Source: Paenibacillus luteus
GTDB taxonomy: Bacteria > Bacillota > Bacilli > Paenibacillales > Paenibacillaceae
Direction: 5' to 3'
NCBI RefSeq assembly: GCF_006542765.1
Contig: NZ_SKCD01000023.1
Location: forward strand, 1-64,000
DNA: 64,000 bases
In this document: in pieces, positions 36,410-46,101 of the stretch
Position numbering within the stretch: position 1 is the stretch's first letter
How the letters are laid out: each line of letters starts with the position of its first letter
Translations under genes and position numbers: made by a program
Notes under the pieces: model-generated
Told to the model about the DNA's origin: nothing
Seen by the model: the letters and a program-made list of their open reading frames with translations, nothing else
Databases searched by the model: none

Positions 36410-36706
36410 AAAAATGCGAATGAACGGACGGATATGCGATCTCTCCTTTGTTATGAAGCTGCCATATGCAGCAAGTGTTTTGAGTTTGGTGGCAAGGAGG
36501 CAAGGCCTTGAATCAAGCTGTGTTCCAATTTATAGTATTATATCACAGGATATGCGAGAGGAAGCCTCTCTTTTTTTGCAACGAAGGATATCATTCCGCC
36601 TGAGTCCAACCAACGCTACAAAACCGATGAAAGGATAGATTAAAGCTGTCGAATCTTGTAAAATGGTGCTAAGTAATGTTTTGTGACATGGGAAGGGGGG
36701 ATAAGG

Positions 36707-38428
36707 TTGAATCGCTTATTGACGAGGATGGTTTTGTTTTTCTCAAGTCTTATTTTACTTGCGGGCGCTGTGCTTGGATTTACCATTTATCGTTCTTCCA
36801 CGGGCTTGGTGGAGGACTCATTGGGAGCACAGGCACAGCTTGTGGCGGAAAATGCAGCCAAACTAATTGATCTTGAGGCGTATGCCGAGATTAGCGTCGA
36901 AGCAGGGGAGAACGAGTATTATACAAGCCTGCGCACCCAGCTAAACGAGCTTCGCGAAATGAATGGTTTGAAATATTTATATACGCTGGCAAAGAAAGAG
37001 GAAGGCGGGCAAGCCGTTTATTATTATGTCGTCGATGGAGCACCTCTGGATACAGAGACTGAGGGTTTTTCGGCGCTTGGAGACCCAGAGGAAAATGACT
37101 ATCCACGCATGATTCAAGCTTTTGCCGAAGGCACTCCGCAAGTAGGGGATTTGTCGGATGATCCGGAATACGGTGCAACGATTACCGCCTATGTTCCGCT
37201 CAAAAGCAAAGATGGCGAGCTGATTGGCGTTGTTGGTGCAGATTTTGATGCATCCGGTGTGTTTAAGCTTATGAAGGACAATCAAAAGGCCACGCTTTAT
37301 GTAACTCTTGGCATTATTGCGGCGGGGATTATTCTGGTTTATTTGATGGCGAGCTACTTGACACGGCCATTAAACAAGCTGACCACGCAAGTAGCTAGGG
37401 TGCGGGAAGGGGATATGACGGTCGCAATCCAAGCCGGCCGAAAGGACGAGATCGGCCATTTGGCCAATACGTTTGACCAATTGGTCTCAAACACGCGATC
37501 AGTTATCCGCAGCATGCGGGATAATTCCGAGCGGCTGCTCCATACCTCGGAGGGCGTTTCGAATCATGCCCGTACCACAACAGAAGCGAGTCGCAGGATT
37601 GCGGCAAGCATTCAGGATGCGTCCGGAGGGGCTAATATACAGGTCATAAGGGCAGCCGACATGACGAAGGCAGTGGAAGGCATGACGCATAGCATGCTTC
37701 GCATCACGGAATCGGCTACAATCGTGTCTCATGTCGCGCAGGAGACGATGGAGGAAAGCGAGCGGGGCAACGGCCTGATTGTCCATGCGATGACGGAGAT
37801 GCAGGCGATTCACGAGACAGCGGAGCACATGCTGGCAGCAACAAGAAGACTCGAGGGCCGTTCAGGTGAAATCGGCGCGATTACGAACGTCATGGCTGGC
37901 ATTGCGAAGCAGACGAATTTGCTTGCGTTAAATGCTGCCATCGAAGCCTCCCATGCGGGCGAGCATGGCAAGGGCTTTGCGGTTGTGGCCGATGAAGTGC
38001 GTAAGCTCGCTACACAGTCGCAAGATTCTGCCAAGCAGATTGGCGAGTTAATTGCCGCGATCTTGGAGCAAACAGCGCAGCTGTCTTCGAACATGGAGCT
38101 AAGCGCGACGAAGGTGGAATCAGGACTTCATCTTGTGAAGGATGCAGGGGCTTCGTTTCAAGTGATTGTATCGGGACTGGAGCAGGTGAACGTGCAATTG
38201 CAGGAGGTATCAGCAGCATCGGAAGAGGTATCTTCCGAATCGGAGGAGGTCGCAGCCTCGGTCGAGGAGATGGAGCGAATTTCGCGCCAGGCGGCGCAGC
38301 ATTTTGAAGGGATCGTATCCAACTCAGGCGCCCAGATTGCAGCGATGGACGAGGTGAGCGGCTCCGCGGAGCAAATCCGCACCATGTCCAACGAGCTTAC
38401 TTCATTGAACAAGCGTTTTATTGTGTAA
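36707..38428 (+). CDS. Methyl-accepting chemotaxis protein
   Basis: Chemoreceptor of 573 residues. First helix (about 6-26), extracytoplasmic Cache-like sensor (about 30-190, with DYPRMIQAFAEG and VVGADFDASGVF), second helix (about 200-220), HAMP, then the cytoplasmic signalling coiled coil with the tip AGEHGKGFAVVADEVRKLA. TTG 36707 is the start because AAGGGGGG at 36693-36700 lies six bases upstream; the longer in-frame GTG at 36683 precedes that site. A single gene with no che genes nearby. The ligand is unknown. No clear terminator follows. Confidence 0.93.
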   Translation: MNRLLTRMVLFFSSLILLAGAVLGFTIYRSSTGLVEDSLGAQAQLVAENAAKLIDLEAYAEISVEAGENEYYTSLRTQLNELREMNGLKYLYTLAKKEEGGQAVYYYVVDGAPLDTETEGFSALGDPEENDYPRMIQAFAEGTPQVGDLSDDPEYGATITAYVPLKSKDGELIGVVGADFDASGVFKLMKDNQKATLYVTLGIIAAGIILVYLMASYLTRPLNKLTTQVARVREGDMTVAIQAGRKDEIGHLANTFDQLVSNTRSVIRSMRDNSERLLHTSEGVSNHARTTTEASRRIAASIQDASGGANIQVIRAADMTKAVEGMTHSMLRITESATIVSHVAQETMEESERGNGLIVHAMTEMQAIHETAEHMLAATRRLEGRSGEIGAITNVMAGIAKQTNLLALNAAIEASHAGEHGKGFAVVADEVRKLATQSQDSAKQIGELIAAILEQTAQLSSNMELSATKVESGLHLVKDAGASFQVIVSGLEQVNVQLQEVSAASEEVSSESEEVAASVEEMERISRQAAQHFEGIVSNSGAQIAAMDEVSGSAEQIRTMSNELTSLNKRFIV

Positions 38429-38695
38429 TCGAAAATGATTATTCACGAATTTCATGATTGAATTCAGTGTAAAGGTATAGGAATAAAGAAAGCTTAAATT
38501 TATAATGGTTTTAATTAGAAAAGACGGCAGTAGGCATCGTACACGAGCTGGTGCAGTTCATTCCTTCGATTCGTACGATAGCCGTTACAGGACGGCGACA
38601 GCCCTGTTTGCTTGGTGTATAATCAACCAAGGGACCTAGGCTGCTGAGCCAAGTTCAAGCCTTTCTAACAAATAACCTTTAAGGAGTACTCCAAA

Positions 38696-39628
38696 ATGAC
38701 TAAAACGCTTATTTTCGGGCACAAAAACCCGGATACCGACACAATTACATCAGCGATTGCATACGCTGAGCTGAAAACAAAGCTTGGTGCTGACGTTGAG
38801 GCGATTCGCCTTGGGGACGTAAACGGTGAAACGCAATATGCGCTTGATTATTTCGGTATTGCTGCGCCCCGTTTGATTGAGAATGTTGCAGACGAGACAG
38901 ATACGGTTATTTTGGTAGACCATAACGAACGTCAACAAAGCGCAAACGATATCGATAGAGTACGTGTTCTCGAGGTTATCGACCACCACCGTATTGCTAA
39001 TTTTGAGACAAGCCACCCGGTATACTTCCGCGCTGAGCCAGTAGGCTGCACAGCGACGATTTTGAATAAATTGTATAAAGAGAACGGCGTAGAAATCCGT
39101 AAGGAAATTGCTGGTCTGATGCTGTCCGCTATCATTTCGGATTCCTTGCTGTTCAAATCGCCAACCTGCACAGAACAAGACGTTGCAGCAGCTCGCGAGC
39201 TTGCTGAAATTGCTGGCGTAAATGCGGAAAGCTATGGTCTTGACATGCTTAAAGCAGGCGCAGACCTAAGCGACAAAACCATTGCTCAATTGATCTCCCT
39301 TGATGCGAAAGAATTTGCGATGGGCAGCTATAAAGTTGAAATTGCACAGGTGAACGCGGTGGATACAAACGATGTGCTTTCCCGTCAGGCTGAGCTTGAA
39401 GCAGCTCTTACGGATATTATCGCAACGAAAGGCCTTGACCTGTTCGTGCTTGTTGTTACGGATATTTTGAACAATGATTCCGTAGCTCTTGCACTCGGCG
39501 CTCAAGCTCATGCGGTAGAGAAAGCTTACAACGTGACTTTGTCCGACAATAAAGCGGTATTGAAGGGCGTTGTTTCCCGCAAATCGCAAATCGTTCCTGT
39601 GCTTACAGAAACACTTAGCAGTCTGTAA
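38696..39628 (+). CDS. ppaC: Manganese-dependent inorganic pyrophosphatase (family II)
   Basis: Cytoplasmic enzyme of 310 residues that hydrolyses pyrophosphate to phosphate, pulling biosynthetic reactions forward. The DHH-superfamily motifs are visible: FGHKNPDTDTI near the start with metal ligands His9, Asp13 and Asp15, the LVDHNE motif, and VIDHHRI. The C-terminal DHHA2 domain ends in SRKSQIVPVL. The length and motifs match Bacillus PpaC. TAAGGAG precedes the ATG, and a possible promoter with TATAAT lies near 38618. Single gene with its own terminator. Confidence 0.96.
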   Translation: MTKTLIFGHKNPDTDTITSAIAYAELKTKLGADVEAIRLGDVNGETQYALDYFGIAAPRLIENVADETDTVILVDHNERQQSANDIDRVRVLEVIDHHRIANFETSHPVYFRAEPVGCTATILNKLYKENGVEIRKEIAGLMLSAIISDSLLFKSPTCTEQDVAAARELAEIAGVNAESYGLDMLKAGADLSDKTIAQLISLDAKEFAMGSYKVEIAQVNAVDTNDVLSRQAELEAALTDIIATKGLDLFVLVVTDILNNDSVALALGAQAHAVEKAYNVTLSDNKAVLKGVVSRKSQIVPVLTETLSSL

Positions 39629-39656
39629 GAAAAGCCGCTTGACCGTTTGGCAGAAG

Positions 39657-39695
39657 CAGTCTGAAGCTTGCTTGCAAGTTTCGGGCTGTTTTTTT
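39657..39695 (+). terminator. Terminator after ppaC
   Basis: CAGTCTGAAGCTTGC (39657-39671) pairs, with G-U pairs, with GCAAGTTTCGGGCTG (39674-39688), followed by a run of seven T's. Confidence 0.85.
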
Positions 39696-39750
39696 GTTAT
39701 GATGTTATACTAGAGCTGGATAATCGCACAACGAAGAAGGAGCGGACGGC

Positions 39751-40044
39751 ATGTTTGCAATCAAGGAGTTCAGCAGTGAACTGGTTAAAGATCCATTTGG
39801 CATCTTATCCGGCAAGCGATATGAGATGGTGCTTGACCTGGAGATCCCCGAGGATGATGAGCTTGATCACGAGGAGGGCATTTCCCTGCGGGTCATTTAT
39901 GTCATCGAGGAGAGTGGGCCGCGCATTGCCAAATACGAGTTTCTAACGATGACCACAAACACTTATCTTGACTTTGAGCTTGAGGAAGATGAAGAAAAGA
40001 TGGTACTCGAATTTTGTTCGGAGCATTATAGCCAGACCGAATAG
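39751..40044 (+). CDS. Small acidic protein, DUF6509-like
   Basis: 97 residues, strongly acidic in the second half, with no signal or membrane segment. It opens MFAIKEFSSELVKDPFGILSGKRYE and includes the paired Glu/Asp stretches EIPEDDELDHEEG and FELEEDEEKM. It resembles small conserved proteins of Bacillus and Paenibacillus annotated as DUF6509; I am not certain of the family number. AGAAGGAG precedes the ATG at good spacing. Single gene between two terminators. Function unknown. Confidence 0.8.
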   Translation: MFAIKEFSSELVKDPFGILSGKRYEMVLDLEIPEDDELDHEEGISLRVIYVIEESGPRIAKYEFLTMTTNTYLDFELEEDEEKMVLEFCSEHYSQTE

Positions 40045-40057
40045 CCATAAGACGAAG

Positions 40058-40088
40058 TAGGGCACAAATGATTGTGTCCTATTTTTTT
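40058..40088 (+). terminator. Terminator after the small acidic protein gene
   Basis: TAGGGCACAA (40058-40067) pairs with TTGTGTCCTA (40072-40081), followed by TTTTTTT. Confidence 0.88.
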
Positions 40089-40224
40089 CTGCATTTTTTT
40101 CCATAAAACCCCTTCTATTTTTTCGGAATTATGCTAATATACTCACATATGACTTGAAAATTTGTCATTTTCGACAAGAAATGATAAGAATCAGGGAAAT
40201 TTAAAAGATAGCAGGAGGATTATG

Positions 40225-41112
40225 ATGAAGATGTTCAAAATGATGGTGGGTTTGCTGGCGGCTGTGCTGCTGCTGACAACAACGGCGTATGCTACCGAAG
40301 CTTCGCCGGAGGTAAATTGGGTTGAAGGCGGCAAAGCGGTGCAGGTGGAAGACATGGCCATGCTTAAGCTGGATCAATCGCTGCTTTATTTAAACAAGGC
40401 GGATACAAAAACGATTCAGGAATACATAGGCAATCATTGGTATGGAACGGAGCTCGGGAGTGTATTCCCGGCAGATGATAGCCAAAACTGGTTTGTTCTG
40501 TTCGAATATGAAGAAGTGGGTCATATCTCCGACAAGGAAAAGGACAAAATTGACGGGGACAAGCTGCTCAAAAGCTATAAGGAAGGAACCGAAGAGTCCA
40601 ATAAGGAGCTTGCGGAAGAAGACCGCTTGTATGTGACGGGATGGCATACAGAGCCTTATTACAATGAAGCGGATCGTACGCTCGTTTGGGCTCTCGAAGC
40701 CAAAGACAGCGAAGGCTATCCTATCATTAATTACAACGTGAGAACCTTGACTCGCCAAGGTTATATCTCTACGCTATTAGTAACGGATCCGGAACGGTTG
40801 GATCAAGATGTTCAAACGCTTAATACACTTATTTTGCCTAACTTTACCGTTAAGGGCGGGCAGCTTTACACTGATTTTAATAAAGAAACGGATAAAGTGT
40901 CCGAGTATGGCTTGACGGGTCTGATATTAGGAGGAGCGGGCTTGCTTGCTGCTAAGAAAGCAGGGTTGCTTGTAGCGGGAGCTTTGCTTCTCAAAAAATT
41001 CTGGTTCGTTCTCCTTGCAATTCCTGCTGCTATTTGGTCTTGGTTTAAACGCCGCAGGGAAGCGGCAAAGGCCGGCGGTTACGAGGGGAATAATCAGGAT
41101 ACGCCTCAATAA
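40225..41112 (+). CDS. DUF2167-family secreted or membrane protein
   Basis: About 295 residues. A signal peptide (about 1-22) is followed by the DUF2167 region, recognisable from VNWVEGGKAVQVEDMAML near the start, GTELGSVFPADDSQNWFVLFEYEE, and the WALEAKDSEGYPIINYNVRTL stretch. One or two hydrophobic helices lie near the C-terminus, followed by a short basic tail (FKRRREAAKAGG). AGGAGG at 40213-40218 best fits ATG 40225; the preceding ATG 40222 is three bases from the site. The phosphotransferase gene follows after 23 bases and may be cotranscribed. The molecular function of the family is not known to me. Confidence 0.85.
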   Translation: MKMFKMMVGLLAAVLLLTTTAYATEASPEVNWVEGGKAVQVEDMAMLKLDQSLLYLNKADTKTIQEYIGNHWYGTELGSVFPADDSQNWFVLFEYEEVGHISDKEKDKIDGDKLLKSYKEGTEESNKELAEEDRLYVTGWHTEPYYNEADRTLVWALEAKDSEGYPIINYNVRTLTRQGYISTLLVTDPERLDQDVQTLNTLILPNFTVKGGQLYTDFNKETDKVSEYGLTGLILGGAGLLAAKKAGLLVAGALLLKKFWFVLLAIPAAIWSWFKRRREAAKAGGYEGNNQDTPQ

Positions 41113-41135
41113 CCATGGAAGGAAGTTGACCTCTG

Positions 41136-42101
41136 ATGGAGAGTGTAATTAAACGCAAGCTGACTGGGGACGAATTAAATGCGATTGCGGGGCAAGCCTT
41201 CAATCAAGTGACAACGGCGGCTACTGAGCTGACGGATGGATGGGCCAATGCGGCCTATCTGGTTGAGCTTGAGGATGGCCGCTCGGTCATCATTAAGGCG
41301 GCTCCGCCTGCGGGAACGAAGCTGATGAGCTATGAGCAGGGACTGATGAAGGCGGAGGTCGAGGTGCTGAAGCTTGTGAAACAGGCAGGCACTGTGCCGG
41401 TTCCATCTGTATATGCCCATGATGTTTCGGAATCTCTTGTGAACTGTGAGTATTTTATCATGGAGAAGCTGGATGGTGAGCCTTATAATAAAGTAAAGGG
41501 CAGCTTGACCGAGCAGGAGCGCAATCAGATCGATTACCAGCTTGGCGTTTATAACCGTCATCTGAATCAAATTCGGGGAGAGCGTTTTGGCCTTTATGCG
41601 GCTGATGAAGAAGCTAGCGCTTCATGGAGAGAGAGCTTTCATCGCTTGCTGCTCGGCATTCTTGCTGACGGCGAGAGCGAAGGCGTTCGTCTCCCGGCAG
41701 CATACGATGCGATCAGATCTGAGGTCGCGCTTCGGTTAGACGTATTGGATGAGGTTACAGACCCGAGACTGCTGCACTGGGATTTATGGGATGGCAATGT
41801 GTTCATCAAGGATGGAGCGGTGGAGGGAATCATTGATTTTGAGCGCGCGCTATGGGGCGACCCGCTGATGGAGCATTATTTTAGCCACTTCAATGGCTCT
41901 CCTTCCTTTCTGGAAGGGTATGGGATGGGTGAGCTGACGCCGCAGCAGCGGGGGAGAAGAGCGCTCTATGATTTGTATCTTGATCTTATCCTGCTGATTG
42001 AATGTCCTTTCCGCCAGTATGACGATCTTAATCATCTGAAATGGGCAGCTGAGAATATGGAGCAAGGCTGGAAACGTTTTTTGGAAGTCAGCTTTGAATA
42101 G
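41136..42101 (+). CDS. Aminoglycoside phosphotransferase-like small-molecule kinase
   Basis: Cytoplasmic protein of 321 residues with the APH/choline-kinase fold. The catalytic loop reads LLHWDLWDGNVFI, with the expected Asp and Asn, followed by the metal-binding GIIDFERALWGDPLMEH. The N-lobe contains VIIKAAPP with the ATP-binding Lys. Members phosphorylate antibiotics, amino alcohols or sugars; nothing here fixes the substrate, and resistance should not be assumed. GGAAGGAAG precedes the ATG. It follows the DUF2167 gene closely and is ended by a terminator. Confidence 0.85.
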   Translation: MESVIKRKLTGDELNAIAGQAFNQVTTAATELTDGWANAAYLVELEDGRSVIIKAAPPAGTKLMSYEQGLMKAEVEVLKLVKQAGTVPVPSVYAHDVSESLVNCEYFIMEKLDGEPYNKVKGSLTEQERNQIDYQLGVYNRHLNQIRGERFGLYAADEEASASWRESFHRLLLGILADGESEGVRLPAAYDAIRSEVALRLDVLDEVTDPRLLHWDLWDGNVFIKDGAVEGIIDFERALWGDPLMEHYFSHFNGSPSFLEGYGMGELTPQQRGRRALYDLYLDLILLIECPFRQYDDLNHLKWAAENMEQGWKRFLEVSFE

Positions 42102-42145
42102 CTCCGTCTAGGACGAAGTAAAAGGAAATAATAGCAATTATCGTT

Positions 42146-42186
42146 AGCAGCGGTGCCATGGATATGGTGGCCGCTGCTTTTTTTTG
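42146..42186 (+). terminator. Terminator after the phosphotransferase gene
   Basis: AGCAGCGG (42146-42153) pairs with CCGCTGCT (42171-42178), followed by a run of T's. Confidence 0.9.
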
Positions 42187-42373
42187 CAGGCTGCTTTAAA
42201 GCTTCTATATCATGATCTGCTCGCGCAGCGACCAAAACCCAAATGGTTAGTTCAACTTATTTAACTTACGATAATGGATGCGATAAGCGACCCTTTTGTT
42301 ATGAGTCGGCAGCGTGCCGCATAACATTCAAAAACAGCTATTTTTTGCAAAACTATGCAGAGAGGAGCAGGAG

Positions 42374-43585
42374 ATGAACAGGGCACACAAGGATATTGAG
42401 CAGACGGAGCAGTATGGCGCCCATAATTATCATCCCCTGCCGATTGTCATTAACCGCGCAGGGGGCGTTTGGGTGCAGGATTCGGAGGGCAGGCGCTACA
42501 TGGATATGCTTAGCGCTTATTCGGCTTTGAACCAAGGGCATCGTCATCCGCGCATTATGGAGGCATTGATTGAGCAGGCAGGCAAGGTTACGCTCACTTC
42601 GCGAGCTTTTCATAACGAACTGCTAGGCTCGTTCTGTGAGAAGCTGGCCAAATACACGGGCAAAGAGCGGATTCTACCTATGAACACAGGAGCGGAAGCG
42701 GTCGAGACGGCTATTAAAGCGGTAAGGCGTTGGGCTTACCGAATTAAAGGCATCTCAGAGGATCAAGCGGAAATTATCGTTTTTGAAGGCAATTTTCACG
42801 GGCGGACGGTGACGCTTACCTCTTTCTCCTCAACAGAGGCGTACCGTCAAGGCTTTGGCCCGTTCACGCCTGGCTTTCGCATGATACCTTATGGGGATTT
42901 ATCTGCATTAAAAGCAGCAATTCAGCCGAATACCGCAGCTGTCCTACTCGAGCCGATCCAAGGTGAGTCAGGTATTCGGATTCCAGCGGATGGCTTTCTT
43001 GCTGCTGCGGCACAGCTATGCAAAGAAGAGAAGGTGCTTCTCGTTGCGGATGAGATTCAAACCGGCTTCGGCCGCACGGGCCGTAGGTTCGCTTGCGATT
43101 GGGAAGGGGTTACCCCTGACATTTATATTATGGGCAAGGCGCTCGGTGGCGGAGTTCTGCCGGTGTCGGCGATCGCTGCTGACGGAACGGTCATGGACGT
43201 CTTTGAACCAGGCTCTCATGGTTCAACCTTCGGTGGAAATCCGCTCAGTTGTGCGGTTGCCATCGCTGCGATTGAGGTTGTCGAGGAGGAGCAGCTTGCT
43301 GCACGCTCGCTTCGGCTGGGCAGCTACATGATGGAGAAGCTGGCCGGGCTCGCGCATCCGGATATTTTAGAAATTCGGGGACGCGGCTTGTTCATTGCGC
43401 TTGAGCTAACGGTACCAGCAAGAGCTTATTGTGAGCAATTGATGCAGCAGGGACTGCTCTGCAAAGAAACCCATGATTATGTCATTCGGCTGGCTCCTCC
43501 GCTAGTCATTACAGAGAGTGAGATAGATTGGGCTTATGAACGAATAGCAGCTGTCTTCGCGACTAACGCCATGGCAGGGGAGTGA
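42374..43585 (+). CDS. rocD: Ornithine aminotransferase
   Basis: PLP-dependent class III aminotransferase of 403 residues that converts ornithine and 2-oxoglutarate to glutamate semialdehyde and glutamate in arginine breakdown. The PLP lysine lies in IMGKALGGGVLP, with ADEIQTGFGRTG before it and FEGNFHGRT in the middle. The N-terminus YGAHNYHPLPIV is typical of RocD. GAGGAGCAGGAG decides ATG 42374; an upstream ATG at 42314 has no ribosome site. The arginase gene begins six bases later. First gene of a rocD-rocF-rocA cluster that takes arginine to glutamate. Confidence 0.95.
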   Translation: MNRAHKDIEQTEQYGAHNYHPLPIVINRAGGVWVQDSEGRRYMDMLSAYSALNQGHRHPRIMEALIEQAGKVTLTSRAFHNELLGSFCEKLAKYTGKERILPMNTGAEAVETAIKAVRRWAYRIKGISEDQAEIIVFEGNFHGRTVTLTSFSSTEAYRQGFGPFTPGFRMIPYGDLSALKAAIQPNTAAVLLEPIQGESGIRIPADGFLAAAAQLCKEEKVLLVADEIQTGFGRTGRRFACDWEGVTPDIYIMGKALGGGVLPVSAIAADGTVMDVFEPGSHGSTFGGNPLSCAVAIAAIEVVEEEQLAARSLRLGSYMMEKLAGLAHPDILEIRGRGLFIALELTVPARAYCEQLMQQGLLCKETHDYVIRLAPPLVITESEIDWAYERIAAVFATNAMAGE

Positions 43586-43590
43586 CAGCG

Positions 43591-44496
43591 ATGAGCAAGC
43601 AGCAACAGGTAGCGATTGTGGCCGTCCCCTTCGGGAAAGGGGCAGGCATTGCAGGAACGGAGCTCGGTCCGGCTCATATTTTGAATGCCGCAGGCCTTTT
43701 AGAAAAACTGACTGAGTTGAAAGTTGTCTGCCGTTTGGCGGAGGCGGTGTCCTTGCCCGCGGCTCCCTTGCCGATTCATGCAGGCAATGCCAAGCATTTG
43801 TCCGATGTGCATGAGGTTGCCAGTCAGCTTGCGGAGCGCATCTCGGATATTGTAGCGTCGGGCGATTTCCCTCTCGTGCTTGGCGGTGACCATAGCATTT
43901 CGATCGGAACGGTCGCGGGACTGGCTGGACATTATGAGAATCTTGGGGTTCTATGGTTCGATGCGCATTCGGATTTGAATACGGAGGATACGAGTCCCTC
44001 TGGCAATATTCATGGCATGTCACTGGGCATAAGTCTCGGAAGAGGCATTCCGCTGCTGACGGGCTTGAGAGGCATCTTACCCAAAATAAAACCGGAACAT
44101 GTAGTCATCATAGGAGCAAGGTCGCTGGATACAGGCGAAAAGGAGTTTATCCGCAAGCTCGGCATTACTTGCTATACGATGCATGATATCGACCGCCTGG
44201 GTATCGCTAAGGTGATGGAAAAGGTAATTCAGCGGTTGGCGCAAACAACGGATGGCGTACATGTCAGCTTCGATATTGACAGCATCGATCCGATCGAAGC
44301 ACCAGGTACAGGAACGCCGGTCAAAGGTGGCTTAAGCTACCGTGAAGCGCATCTTGCGCTTGAGCTTCTATACCAGTCGGGGCTTGTTACGTCGGCAGAA
44401 TGGGTTGAGGTTAATCCGAGCCTCGATCATCATGATCAGACAGCTAAGCTTGCGGTAGAGCTCATCGGCACGCTGCTTGGCGATCAGATTTTGTAA
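43591..44496 (+). CDS. rocF: Arginase
   Basis: Mn-dependent ureohydrolase of 301 residues that splits arginine to ornithine and urea. All metal motifs are present: GGDHSISIGT, WFDAHSDLNT (with the DAHSD pattern) and SFDIDSIDP. AGGGGAG lies eight bases before ATG 43591; the in-frame GTG at 43582 belongs to the end of rocD and its ribosome site. Next to rocD, so the product ornithine is used at once. No dedicated arginine transporter gene (rocE or rocC) is linked here. Confidence 0.96.
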   Translation: MSKQQQVAIVAVPFGKGAGIAGTELGPAHILNAAGLLEKLTELKVVCRLAEAVSLPAAPLPIHAGNAKHLSDVHEVASQLAERISDIVASGDFPLVLGGDHSISIGTVAGLAGHYENLGVLWFDAHSDLNTEDTSPSGNIHGMSLGISLGRGIPLLTGLRGILPKIKPEHVVIIGARSLDTGEKEFIRKLGITCYTMHDIDRLGIAKVMEKVIQRLAQTTDGVHVSFDIDSIDPIEAPGTGTPVKGGLSYREAHLALELLYQSGLVTSAEWVEVNPSLDHHDQTAKLAVELIGTLLGDQIL

Positions 44497-44550
44497 CGAT
44501 GGCTGCGGCAGCCGCTTGAAGTGATTCGAATGGACAGGAGGAGTACGCCC

Positions 44551-46098
44551 ATGCGGGAGCCATTTCAGAATGAGGCTTTTACCGATTTCTCAATTACGGA
44601 CCATATCGTTGCGTTTCAGGAGGCGCTGCGTAAGGTAGAATCGGAGCTTGGACAGGAATACATGCTGAAGATCGGCCCAGATTGGGTAGAGACGATACAA
44701 AAACGCAAATCAATCAATCCATCCGATGTGAAGCAGTTGGTCGGCATCGTATCGCAAGCGGATACCGGGCTTGCTCATAAGGCGATTTTGGCGGGAGCGG
44801 CTGCCTTTGAGGAGTGGAAGAAAACAGCGCCTCTGGCAAGAGCGAGGGTGCTGTATAAGGCGTCAGCTTTGCTGCGGCGGCGCAAGCATGAGTTCTCCGC
44901 CTGGCTCGTTTACGAAGCGGGCAAAAGCTGGTCCGAAGCCGATGCCGATACCGCGGAGGCGATTGATTTTCTTGAATATTACGGCCGCGAGATGGAGCGG
45001 CTGTCAGAGCGTCAGCCCCTCGTTGCGCTGGCTGGCGAGGATAATGAGCTTGTGTACACTCCGCTTGGGGTCGGTATTATTATACCGCCATGGAATTTTC
45101 CGCTAGCAATACTCGCAGGGATGACCATGGCAGCAGTCGTTGCGGGCAATACGGTCGTTGTGAAGCCTGCGAGTGCGACGGCAGTCATTGCAGCCAAGTT
45201 TGTCGCGCTGTTGGAGGATGCAGGTCTGCCTGACGGCGTGGTTAATTTTCTCCCCGGAGCAGGCAGTGAAGTAGGCGATTTTCTGGTCGAGCATCCATTG
45301 ACCCGTTTTGTTTGTTTTACGGGCTCCAGAGAGATCGGGCTTCGGATTAATGAGAAGGCCTCACAGACCCAGCAGGACCAAAAATGGATAAAGCGCGTCG
45401 TTGCCGAGATGGGCGGCAAGGATACGATCATTGTAGATGCGGATGCGGATCTGGAGCTGGCCGCCGATGCGATAACGGCTTCCGCCTTCGGCTATTCAGG
45501 GCAGAAATGCTCAGCATGCTCAAGGGCAGTCGTACATGAGCTTGTTTATGATGAGGTTATCGAGAAGGTAGTGGCACGTACGAAGCTGTTAAAGCTGGGC
45601 AAGGCCAGTGAGCAGGGTAATCATATAGGTCCGGTTATTGACGAGAGGGCGTATCTGAGCATATTAAAATATATTGAGGTGGGCCGAAGCGAAGGTGTTA
45701 TTGTGCATGGCGGGAAAATCGGGGACAGCAGCGGTTATTTCATTGAACCAACGATCATTAAGGATGTAGCTCCCAATGCGCGTATCGCACAGGAGGAAAT
45801 ATTCGGTCCCGTATTGGCCTTTATCAAAGCCGACAACTTCGATGCGGCGCTTGATATCGCCAACAATACCGAATATGGCTTAACGGGAGCGGTCATCTCG
45901 CGGAACCGCAGCCGACTAGAGCAGGCCCGAGAGCAATTTCATGTAGGCAATCTGTACTTTAACCGCAAATGTACGGGCGCATTGGTGGGCGTACATCCTT
46001 TCGGCGGCTTTAATATGTCGGGTACGGATTCCAAAGCAGGCGGACGAGATTATTTGCTGCTCTTTATGCAAGCCAAAGTGGTATCCGAAAGGTTTTAG
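44551..46098 (+). CDS. rocA: L-glutamate gamma-semialdehyde dehydrogenase
   Basis: NAD-dependent aldehyde dehydrogenase of 515 residues, the same length as Bacillus RocA, which oxidises glutamate semialdehyde/P5C to glutamate. The catalytic Cys lies in GQKCSACSR and the general-base Glu in VVAEMGGKD; IIPPWNFPLAI is the nucleotide-binding loop. AGGAGG at 44536-44541 fits ATG 44551, giving MREPFQNEAFTDFS, a start typical of the family. It completes the arginine-to-glutamate route. It ends three bases before the convergent regulator gene, without an obvious terminator between. Confidence 0.96.
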   Translation: MREPFQNEAFTDFSITDHIVAFQEALRKVESELGQEYMLKIGPDWVETIQKRKSINPSDVKQLVGIVSQADTGLAHKAILAGAAAFEEWKKTAPLARARVLYKASALLRRRKHEFSAWLVYEAGKSWSEADADTAEAIDFLEYYGREMERLSERQPLVALAGEDNELVYTPLGVGIIIPPWNFPLAILAGMTMAAVVAGNTVVVKPASATAVIAAKFVALLEDAGLPDGVVNFLPGAGSEVGDFLVEHPLTRFVCFTGSREIGLRINEKASQTQQDQKWIKRVVAEMGGKDTIIVDADADLELAADAITASAFGYSGQKCSACSRAVVHELVYDEVIEKVVARTKLLKLGKASEQGNHIGPVIDERAYLSILKYIEVGRSEGVIVHGGKIGDSSGYFIEPTIIKDVAPNARIAQEEIFGPVLAFIKADNFDAALDIANNTEYGLTGAVISRNRSRLEQAREQFHVGNLYFNRKCTGALVGVHPFGGFNMSGTDSKAGGRDYLLLFMQAKVVSERF

Positions 46099-46101
46099 TC
46101 T

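Noticed and set aside
36641..36706. Sigma-D promoter before the chemoreceptor gene
   Set aside because: A TAAA is present, but no GCCGATAT-like -10 box follows at the right spacing.
41136..42101. Aminoglycoside resistance gene
   Set aside because: The fold is shared by many metabolic kinases; nothing in the sequence or context points to an antibiotic.
42314..42373. Longer start for rocD
   Set aside because: The added residues lack a ribosome site and do not fit the family; GAGGAGCAGGAG marks ATG 42374.
42330..42373. Sigma-54 promoter before rocD, as known for Bacillus roc genes
   Set aside because: TTGCA is present but no TGGCAC-type -24 element lies at the required distance.
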